Source: CAZMGT01 sp964565895
Lineage (GTDB): Bacteria > Armatimonadota > Zipacnadia > UBA1398 > CAZMGT01
Reading direction: 5' to 3'
DNA: 28,737 bases
NCBI GenBank assembly: GCA_964565895.1
Contig: CAZMGT010000051.1
Coordinates: 1 to 28,737, forward strand
Part shown: piece by piece, positions 23,477 through 28,737 of the stretch
Layout: each line of letters begins with the position of its first letter
Numbering within the stretch: position 1 is the first letter of the stretch
The notes under the pieces: generated by a model
The model's input: the letters and a program-made list of their open reading frames with translations, nothing else
Database searches by the model: none
Told to the model about the DNA's origin: nothing
Made by a program: the position numbers and the translations under genes

Positions 23477-24568
23477 CTATTGCTCCGGAGGAGCTTGGGG
23501 TTGACGGCCTTCGTCGGCGATGTCGCGGTAGGCGCAGACGCGGTTTTTGCCGAGGCGCTTGGCGTGGTACATCGCCTGGTCGGCTTTGTCGATGAGTTCG
23601 TCAACCTCGGTGGCATCGGAGGGGCAGGAAGCATAGCCCATGCTGATGGTCAGTTGGAACGACTCGTCGTCGGAGCGGCCGGGGAAGCGGGTTTGCTCGG
23701 TGGCCTTGCGGATGCGTTCGCAGACGTTGGCGACATCGCGGTCGGAAGCCTCGATGAGGATGATGGCGAACTCCTCGCCGCCGAAGCGGGCGACGATGTC
23801 GTGTCGGCGCACGCCCTCGCGGAGGAGCTTGGCGATAATGGCCAGGGCTTCGTTGCCGCGGAGGTGGCCGCAGGTGTCGTTGTATTCTTTGAAGTTGTCG
23901 ATGTCTAAGAAGACAAGGGTGAAGCGGCCATTGTAGCGCAGGGCGCGGTCGATCTCCTCCTGGAGCTTTTCGGTAAAGAAGCGCTGGTTGTAAAGGCCGG
24001 TGACGCTGTCGCGGATGGCGAGCTCGGCGAGGCGGGCGTTGGCCTCGGCGAGCTCCTGGGTGGCCTCCTCGATGCGCTTTTTCAGCTCGGCTTCGTGGCG
24101 CTTGAGGTGTTCGATAAGCTCGGTGTTTTGACGCTGAAGGGCGAGCTTCTCCTGGGCGTTGGTTACGGCGGTGATCAACGTCTCCACCTCGAACGGCTTG
24201 GTGATGTAGGCATAGGCATCGAGGGTGAGGGCTTCGATGGCGGAGTCGACGGAGGCGTAGGCGGTGATCACGATGACCTCGGTGGTGTCGGACCAGCGCT
24301 CGCGGATTTCCTTGAGGACCTCGATGCCGGATTTGCCGGGCATGCTGAGGTCGAGGAGGACGACATCGAAGTGCTCGTTAGCGAACGCCTGGGAGGCAGA
24401 TTCGCCGTCGGGGAAGGCGGCGATCTCCCAGCCGCGTTCGCGGAACAGCTCGGAGACCAAGAGGCGGATGCCGGGCTGGTCGTCAACGACGGCGAGGCGC
24501 CACTTGTGCTTGGCCTCCGGCTGAGGAGAATCGGTAGACTGTGCTTGAGGCTCCTTCAAAGCCTCCAC
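23477..24568 (-). CDS. Response regulator with GGDEF domain (diguanylate cyclase)
   Basis: About 363 aa. The REC domain (about 24-137) has acidic pocket D29-D30, phosphoacceptor D73 in LLDLSMPG, T102 and K124. A charged coiled coil (about 138-182) links it to a GGDEF domain (about 185-348) with the active loop FGGEEF (about 262-267) and, upstream of it, RRHD (254-257), which matches the RxxD product-inhibition site. It therefore should make c-di-GMP from two GTP under control of a sensor kinase not present here. The GTG at 24568 is chosen because GGGAGGG lies 7 nt before it; ATG 24583 and TTG 24619 are upstream in frame. An extended -10 and a leader inverted repeat lie upstream. Confidence 0.93.
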   Translation of the reverse strand: MEALKEPQAQSTDSPQPEAKHKWRLAVVDDQPGIRLLVSELFRERGWEIAAFPDGESASQAFANEHFDVVLLDLSMPGKSGIEVLKEIRERWSDTTEVIVITAYASVDSAIEALTLDAYAYITKPFEVETLITAVTNAQEKLALQRQNTELIEHLKRHEAELKKRIEEATQELAEANARLAELAIRDSVTGLYNQRFFTEKLQEEIDRALRYNGRFTLVFLDIDNFKEYNDTCGHLRGNEALAIIAKLLREGVRRHDIVARFGGEEFAIILIEASDRDVANVCERIRKATEQTRFPGRSDDESFQLTISMGYASCPSDATEVDELIDKADQAMYHAKRLGKNRVCAYRDIADEGRQPQAPPEQ

Positions 24569-24592
24569 AAAGTGCCCTCCCATAGACTTTTG

Positions 24593-24640
24593 GGAAACGT
24601 TACGGGCCCGCTGTAACAAATAGGCAAACGCAACGTTTCC
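24593..24640 (-). promoter_or_regulatory. Leader inverted repeat before the GGDEF gene
   Basis: GGAAACGTTACG (24593-24604) and CGCAACGTTTCC (24629-24640) are inverted with one mismatch that becomes G.U in RNA, so a 12-bp stem with a 24-nt loop can form. It lies between the predicted transcription start and the GTG, fitting a leader hairpin or an operator with half-site GGAAACGTT. Confidence 0.55.
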
Positions 24641-24654
24641 GCCTTGCTACAGGT

Positions 24655-24663
24655 ATTATGCCA
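24655..24663 (-). promoter_or_regulatory. Extended -10 promoter element for the GGDEF gene
   Basis: On the minus strand this reads TGGCATAAT, one mismatch from the extended -10 consensus TGnTATAAT. No good -35 lies 16-18 nt upstream, which is normal for extended -10 promoters. It predicts a leader of about 80 nt containing the inverted repeat. Confidence 0.45.
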
Positions 24664-24953
24664 CACTGAAAAGTTGATTTGGCCCACAATGCCAACGGTT
24701 ACACTTCCGAGAAATACGCGGCGCGCTGAGGCGCAAGAGACAAGGAGCAGCAAAGCAGCGCCGCAAAAGCCCCAGGTGGTTTGCCCCAGCAAGCCTGCGT
24801 CGGGGAGCATTTTTTCCCAAGCGACGCAAGATCCCTTCAACAATGAGACAACCGAGGGGAAGCAAAGTTTGCCCCGCCCCGGGCGTGGGCGGCGGATGTG
24901 CGTATTAGTTACTAAATGACCGGAGATGAGGCCGAACGTAGCTGCGGGCGGGG
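24664..24953. other. Intergenic region between GGDEF and MazG-like genes
   Basis: About 290 nt with no credible gene; a 160-codon minus frame that crosses it has neither domain nor ribosome binding site. The region is less GC-rich than its surroundings. I looked for a c-di-GMP riboswitch core and did not find one. No clear terminator for the upstream MazG gene was seen. Confidence 0.45.
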
Positions 24954-25259
24954 CTAGAGCGAAGCGAAGTCGCCGGCGTCCTCGCACACGCACGGGCAGC
25001 TTTGGCACTTGGGGCAGCGACCGCGGTAGCGCTCGCACGCTTGGGAGAGGTCGATGTTTAGCTGGTTGGCGAGGGTGGCCACCCAGGCGAGGACGTCGGA
25101 CATCTCCAGGGCGATGCTCTCGCGGTTGCCGCGGCGGAGGGCTTTGGCGAGCTCGCCCACCTCCTCAATTAGCCAGGCGAGGCTGGCTAACGTTCCCCGC
25201 TGAGAGTCGCGCTTGAGATATGTTTTGGCGATCCACTGTTGAAACTCGGAAAGCTCCAT
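24954..25259 (-). CDS. MazG-like nucleotide pyrophosphohydrolase with cysteine-rich tail
   Basis: A 101-aa protein. The all-alpha NTP pyrophosphohydrolase motif is visible: WLIEEVGELAKAL with metal-binding E32, E33 and E36, then EMSDV with E52 and D55 (an EExxE...ExxD arrangement). Single-domain MazG-like enzymes hydrolyse (d)NTPs or related nucleotides to monophosphates, as house-cleaning. Odd feature: after the catalytic core the C-terminus carries C82-x2-C85-x2-C88-x-C90-x-C92, a possible metal or Fe-S site. The ATG at 25259 has GGGAG 7 nt upstream. It is 15 nt downstream of the M48 protease gene, so the two form an operon. Confidence 0.85.
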   Translation of the reverse strand: MELSEFQQWIAKTYLKRDSQRGTLASLAWLIEEVGELAKALRRGNRESIALEMSDVLAWVATLANQLNIDLSQACERYRGRCPKCQSCPCVCEDAGDFASL

Positions 25260-25274
25260 GGCAACGCTCCCGGG

Positions 25275-27185
25275 TTAGTCAAGATTTTGCGCGGCCTCGC
25301 GCTCGCTGCGGAGCAGGGAGGCGAGGTGGCGCAAGACGATGTGCAGGTTTTCCAAGCGGGCGTTTGGGATTTGGGCGAGGCCGTCGGCGACGGTGGGCTG
25401 GCCGGAGAGGCGCCGGGCCAGACAGTCGGACGGCTCGCTGAGCTGGAGCGCGGCGCAGGCGATGAGCGCGAGCTCGCCGGGGCTGGAAGTCGCCGCGGAA
25501 GCTGCGGCGAACGGCGCGCGCGGAAGACGCAGGGCATGGGCGAGGAACTCGTCGGGCGCACGGGCGGCGAGAGGGTTAGCGAGGAGGAGATTTGCGGAGA
25601 TCTCAACCTCGTGGACGCGAAGCGCGGCGAGGGCGGCGCGCGAGCGGGCGAGCGAGGCGTGGGTCAGTATGCGAAAGGCAAGGGATTGCGAGCTTGCGCT
25701 GGGGCGATCGTAGGCCACGCCGCCGGGGGCAACGGGCAGGGCATCGAGCAAAGCGGAGGACTGGCCGGCGAGGGAAAAGGCGCGGCGGGAATCCTCAGCG
25801 GCAAGGGCGAGGTCGCTGAGGGTTAGCTCGGCGACGAGAGGCAGGCGCTGGGCGAGGCGGACGAGGGCGAGGGAACATGACTTGCGGGCGAGGGCATCCT
25901 GGAGCAGGCGGGTCAGCTCGGCGAGGCGGGCGAGAGTTTGCGCGCGGGAGTCCTCGGCGGCGCAGGCGCGGTGGATGGCTTCCACGGCAAGCGAAGCGGA
26001 GCAGGCCGCGGGAAGGGCAGCCCGGGAGAGAGCGAGAGCCTGGGCGCGAAGGTTTTGCGCGGAGCGGTCGGCAGCGCGGCGGAGCGCGGGGGAGCAGGCC
26101 GGCGGCTGCTCGGCGGCAGAGGCGAGAAGCTGAGCGCAGCGGTCGAGGGCGGAGCGGGCCGCGGAAAGCTCGTCGTCGCTCGGAGGGGGCGCGACGTTTT
26201 CGGGGGCGGCGCAAAGCATGGAGATAATGCGCTGCGCTTGGGCGAGCTCGCTGGGGGGAAGGGAGGCAGCGGCGCGGTTTAGCTCGAGCGCGCGGGAGAG
26301 ATGCTCGCGGGCAAGAGAATGGCGGGCGAGGAAGCTTGCAGCGAGGGCGAGGTGCAGGTGCGCGCGGGGGTTTTGGGGGTCGAGGTCGAGCGCGCGGAGG
26401 TAGTGCTGGGCAGCGATGTTAAACAGGCGGCGCTGGGCGAAGCTGTCGCCCAGTTGGACGAGTTGCGCGGGGGAAGGGCGCGCGAACAAGGGGAGGGAGC
26501 GCAGGCGCTGGAGGCGCTCGGCGAACGTGGGATGGGTGGCGAGGTAGGACTCGAGGCGGGAGACGTCGCCGTATTGGGCGCGGAGCTTGGCGAAGAAGCA
26601 CAGGGCAAGGGAATAGTCGAAACCGGCGCGGAAGGCGTAGTCGGTGCCGAGGCGGTCGGCGTCGAGCTCTTGGTGGCGGCTGTGGCGGAGCATGTCGAGC
26701 TCGCGCCAGAAGCCGAGGAGGCCGGCGAGGCGGCCGGAGTTCGGCGCGGCGGCGCTGAGGAGCGAGGAGAGGAAGAGGTCGCGCTTGAGCCCGCGCCAGC
26801 CGTGGCGCTGGGTGATGTGGGCGACCTCGTGGCCGAGGACGCAGGCGAGCTCGTCTGGGGTGTCTACGAACCGGAGGCAGCCCTTGGTGACCCAGAGATA
26901 GCCCGCGGGGGCGGCGAGGGCGTTGACCTCCTCGATGTCTAGGACGGCTAGGCGATAGGAGATGTTGTCGCGGCCGCCGGCGGCGATGAGCGGGTCGGCG
27001 GTGGAGCGCAGAAAGGCGTGGAGCAAGGGGTCGCGGTCTACGGGGAGCTGCATTTCGATTATCGCGCGGGCATAGGAGCCGAGGAACTTCTCTAGCTTTT
27101 CGGAGAGCCAAGAGGCGCGCGCCGCAGGCGCGGCAAGAGCGAGAAGCAAAGCGACGAAGGCAAGCGGATGATTGCGACCGGCCAT
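25275..27185 (-). CDS. Secreted M48-family metalloprotease with TPR and long helical tail
   Basis: A 636-aa exported protein. The signal peptide is residues 1-24 (LAFVALLLALAAPAARA). The protease domain (about 40-235) has the zinc site HEVAH at H119/E120/H123 and the third ligand E173 in HQELDADRLG, as in BepA/HtpX-like M48 enzymes. TPR-type helices follow (about 240-300: SFAQRRLFNIAAQHYLRALD). The last about 330 residues are Ala/Leu/Arg/Ser-rich helices of unknown function. BepA-like proteins act in periplasmic quality control of outer-membrane proteins; the same role is a fair inference. The start is ATG 27185 with GGAGG upstream and a perfect TATAAT 32 nt before. The coding strand is C-rich, as for other host genes. 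Confidence 0.9.
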   Translation of the reverse strand: MAGRNHPLAFVALLLALAAPAARASWLSEKLEKFLGSYARAIIEMQLPVDRDPLLHAFLRSTADPLIAAGGRDNISYRLAVLDIEEVNALAAPAGYLWVTKGCLRFVDTPDELACVLGHEVAHITQRHGWRGLKRDLFLSSLLSAAAPNSGRLAGLLGFWRELDMLRHSRHQELDADRLGTDYAFRAGFDYSLALCFFAKLRAQYGDVSRLESYLATHPTFAERLQRLRSLPLFARPSPAQLVQLGDSFAQRRLFNIAAQHYLRALDLDPQNPRAHLHLALAASFLARHSLAREHLSRALELNRAAASLPPSELAQAQRIISMLCAAPENVAPPPSDDELSAARSALDRCAQLLASAAEQPPACSPALRRAADRSAQNLRAQALALSRAALPAACSASLAVEAIHRACAAEDSRAQTLARLAELTRLLQDALARKSCSLALVRLAQRLPLVAELTLSDLALAAEDSRRAFSLAGQSSALLDALPVAPGGVAYDRPSASSQSLAFRILTHASLARSRAALAALRVHEVEISANLLLANPLAARAPDEFLAHALRLPRAPFAAASAATSSPGELALIACAALQLSEPSDCLARRLSGQPTVADGLAQIPNARLENLHIVLRHLASLLRSEREAAQNLD

Positions 27186-27216
27186 GGCGCCGACCTCCGT
27201 GCACGGTGGCAGAAGC

Positions 27217-27222
27217 ATTATA
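27217..27222 (-). promoter_or_regulatory. -10 box of the M48-MazG operon
   Basis: On the minus strand this is TATAAT, a perfect -10 hexamer, placed to give a leader of about 25 nt that contains GGAGG before ATG 27185. No consensus -35 lies 17 nt upstream. Confidence 0.5.
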
Positions 27223-27250
27223 GAGCAGCGAAGGCGGAGGGGGCCAGAGG

Positions 27251-27288
27251 AAAAAAACGACCCCGGCGGGGAACGCCGGGGCCGTTTT
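27251..27288 (-). terminator. Bidirectional terminator between prepilin and M48 genes
   Basis: Stem CGACCCCGGCG (27258-27268) / CGCCGGGGCCG (27274-27284) with one mismatch and a GGGAA loop. Seven A precede it and four T follow it on the plus strand, so minus-strand transcripts end in a U-run. It ends the H-X9-DG transcript before the M48 promoter. Confidence 0.85.
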
Positions 27289-27321
27289 GCTCGTCGGTTG
27301 TCCGCGGTGCGGCCCGCTAGG

Positions 27322-28113
27322 CTACTGGATGGTCCACATGCAGTTGTCCAGGCCGTTGGGGCCCGGGGTGTGATCGCCGGCGTGGCAGATCACCTGCTCG
27401 GGGCGCATCCATTTCGCGTGGCCATCGCAGAAGGCATAGTTGCCCCCGCCGTTGTGGCGCACCCAGGGGTTAACGTCGGCATCCGGGTTGAGGGGGTCGG
27501 TGTCGCCGGAGCCGATAAGGTCCTCGAGGGGGTTGTCTGTGCGGCCGGCGTTGCGGCAGGGGTACCAGGTGCAGGGGCCGCTGGGGTCATCGTCGCAGAG
27601 AAGGATGGTTTGTGCAGGAGCTTTGATGATGCTCAGCGAGGGGGAGGGATGGTCGGGGACGCTGTCGTCATCGTTGGGGCCGAGGAGGCGAGCGACGGGG
27701 GGCTCAGGGGAGTTGAGGTCGCCCTGGTCGTGGATGGTGTTGATGGAGATGGAGGTCTGATACCAGCTTGTGCCATTGGGGCGGGAATCCGGGATCTGGC
27801 CGGTCCAGAGGTTGCTCTCGATGTCTGCGGAGGGACAGTGGAAGACCTCGACGTTTTTAATGTAGGGCTGGACAACGGCGCGGTAGCTGATGCGCGGTGT
27901 GGTGCGGTAGTCCTCGGCAAACGGCATGCGGCCGCCCCAGTCCTCGGCGTATTGCAGGATGGCGAGGGTGATTTGCTTCATGTTGGAGAGGCAGGCCGCC
28001 TGGCGGGCCTTCTCGCGGGCCTTGGCAAACACTGGGAAGAGAATCGCCGCGAGAATGGCGATGATTGCAATGACGACGAGCAATTCGATGAGGGTAAAGC
28101 CGCGTTTTGTCAT
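27322..28113 (-). CDS. Prepilin-type H-X9-DG (DUF1559) protein
   Basis: A 263-aa protein. The N-terminus MTKRGFTLIELLVVIAIIAI is a type IV prepilin/pseudopilin signal: a short basic leader, cleavage before Phe, Glu at mature +5 and a hydrophobic helix. AKAREKARQAACLSNMKQ follows, as in the DUF1559 family. The C-terminal signature H-x9-DG is present (H220, D230-G231 in NYAFCDGHAKWM). Such proteins occur in large numbers in Planctomycetes and Armatimonadota and are thought to be surface or secretion pseudopilins, with no proven function. The start is ATG 28113, with GGAGG 7 nt upstream. A second family member lies just upstream, so this is a tandem pair. Confidence 0.93.
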   Translation of the reverse strand: MTKRGFTLIELLVVIAIIAILAAILFPVFAKAREKARQAACLSNMKQITLAILQYAEDWGGRMPFAEDYRTTPRISYRAVVQPYIKNVEVFHCPSADIESNLWTGQIPDSRPNGTSWYQTSISINTIHDQGDLNSPEPPVARLLGPNDDDSVPDHPSPSLSIIKAPAQTILLCDDDPSGPCTWYPCRNAGRTDNPLEDLIGSGDTDPLNPDADVNPWVRHNGGGNYAFCDGHAKWMRPEQVICHAGDHTPGPNGLDNCMWTIQ

Positions 28114-28138
28114 TTTTTAGCCTCCAATCGTAGACGTA

Positions 28139-28174
28139 GCGCGGCAGCGCGTGCCGCGCGGCGAGGCCGCGCGG
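28139..28174 (-). other. Two mutually exclusive hairpins between the tandem prepilin genes
   Basis: GCGCGGC (28139-28145) pairs with GCCGCGC (28153-28159). CCGCGCGGC (28154-28162) also pairs with GCCGCGCGG (28166-28174). The two stems share bases 28154-28159 and cannot form together. No T-tract follows either, so they may protect or process the transcript, or act as an attenuator. Confidence 0.4.
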
Positions 28175-28198
28175 GATAAGGCTGAGGGTGAGGAGTGG

Positions 28199-28737
28199 CT
28201 ACTTGAAACGCTCCTCGACGAGTTGCATGCCGGCGACGACGGTGGGATGGGAGACGGGATGGGCATCGGGATCGCGGTCCCAGATGTTGGGGTTGGTGGT
28301 CGCCGTGGGCTTCATCCACTTGGCATGGCCGTCGCAAAAGGCGATGTTCATGCCGCAGTTGTGGCCGGCGAAGATGCGCTTAGCGATGTTGTTCTTGCCC
28401 CAGTGGTTGCCCCAGAGGAGCTTGATTCCGTTGAAGGAGGTATTCCACACCTCGCCGATCAGCGCCGTTTGCGCGGGCTTGGGGATCTCGCTGAGGCGCC
28501 GGCCGCGGATGTTGTTGCCAGTGCCGCGGTCGACGACGCGGGAGATGCTGTAGGAGCGACGGAAGCGGGGTTCGGGCTCGTTGGGATCGAGGTTGCCGGC
28601 GGCGTCGCCGCCGTCGTGGGTGTATTTGGTGTTGTCGGGGTTAGAGGGGCAGACGTAGATTTCCTCGCTTTTTTGGTAGGGGAAGATCAACGTGCGCCAG
28701 CTAACGTCGGAGCCGCCGTCGGCCGTTCTCGCGTGCC
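28199..28737 (-). CDS. H-X9-DG (DUF1559) protein, 5' end beyond the window
   Basis: A C-terminal part of about 178 codons is open to the right edge. It contains WRTLIFPYQKS then YVCPS, the usual middle region of DUF1559 proteins, SYSISRVVDRGTGNNIRGRR, ALIGEVWNTS, and the H-x9-DG motif in GHNCGMNIAFCDGHAKWM, with a short tail. No start is credible inside the window, because the frame continues through the last base and the prepilin N-terminus must lie outside. It is 85 nt upstream of the second member and in the same orientation, so the pair is probably a duplication or part of a longer run of such genes. They share AFCDGHAKWM exactly. Confidence 0.88.
   Translation of the reverse strand, partial: HARTADGGSDVSWRTLIFPYQKSEEIYVCPSNPDNTKYTHDGGDAAGNLDPNEPEPRFRRSYSISRVVDRGTGNNIRGRRLSEIPKPAQTALIGEVWNTSFNGIKLLWGNHWGKNNIAKRIFAGHNCGMNIAFCDGHAKWMKPTATTNPNIWDRDPDAHPVSHPTVVAGMQLVEERFK

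Noticed and set aside
24556..25038. A 160-codon minus frame across the GGDEF-MazG intergenic region
   Set aside because: Overlaps both real genes, has no domain, and has no ribosome binding site.

Overview
The window is GC-rich bacterial chromosome carrying a compact phage-type structural gene cluster set between ordinary host genes. Two tandem prepilin-type proteins of the H-X9-DG (DUF1559) class sit at the right end. One has the N-terminus MTKRGFTLIELLVVIAIIAI followed by an FPVFAKAREKAR-like stretch. Together with several TolB/NHL-propeller lipoproteins, this points to Armatimonadota or a close relative. That is an inference from family style, not a proven assignment. No rRNA, tRNA or CRISPR array was seen.

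Left host region (1-8537). Positions 1-1483 hold no convincing gene but carry a degenerate GC-rich repeat in at least three copies. Then come a six-TM ABC-2-permease-like protein (1484-2272) and, overlapping it, a TolB-type beta-propeller fused to a divergent cyclophilin domain (2238-3965). A two-HTH putative regulator (3943-4596, minus) converges on that gene and is divergent from a GAF + HD-GYP c-di-GMP phosphodiesterase (4894-6117). After a 500-nt gene-free stretch come two minus-strand lipoprotein genes: a frameshifted NHL-repeat protein (6618-7288) and a six-blade TolB-like protein (7476-8537).

Phage-type cluster (8704-23469, all plus strand, about 14.8 kb). In order: a basic coiled-coil protein, putative small terminase, GpA-type large terminase, portal, a 70-aa zinc ribbon, prohead protease with a coiled-coil tail, decoration protein, major capsid protein, connector-like protein, tail tube, tail assembly chaperone, tail hub, a small protein, an Asp-box (sialidase-like) protein, tail fibre, two small proteins and a secreted beta-rich protein. 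The chaperone gene has a classic slippery heptamer T TTT TTC (17369-17375). A -1 shift there opens a 42-codon extension ending at 17503, giving a lambda gpG/gpGT-like pair. No separate start-to-stop ORF reveals this extension. No tape-measure, integrase, repressor, replication or recognisable lysis gene is visible. The cluster is therefore a head-plus-minimal-tail set: a decayed prophage, or a domesticated particle such as a gene-transfer-agent-like element. Hairpins separate its modules at 11949, 14514, 16031 and 22747.

Right host region (23477-28737, all minus strand). A REC-GGDEF diguanylate cyclase ends 7 nt from the last phage-cluster gene. It has an extended -10 and a leader inverted repeat upstream. 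Then come a MazG-like pyrophosphohydrolase with a cysteine-rich tail, a secreted M48 metalloprotease-TPR protein in the same operon (perfect TATAAT box upstream), a bidirectional terminator, and the two H-X9-DG proteins. The last of these runs off the right edge.

Composition sets the cluster apart. Host genes on either strand are rich in C-ending codons (coding strand C-rich), while the phage-type genes favour G-ending codons (coding strand G-rich).
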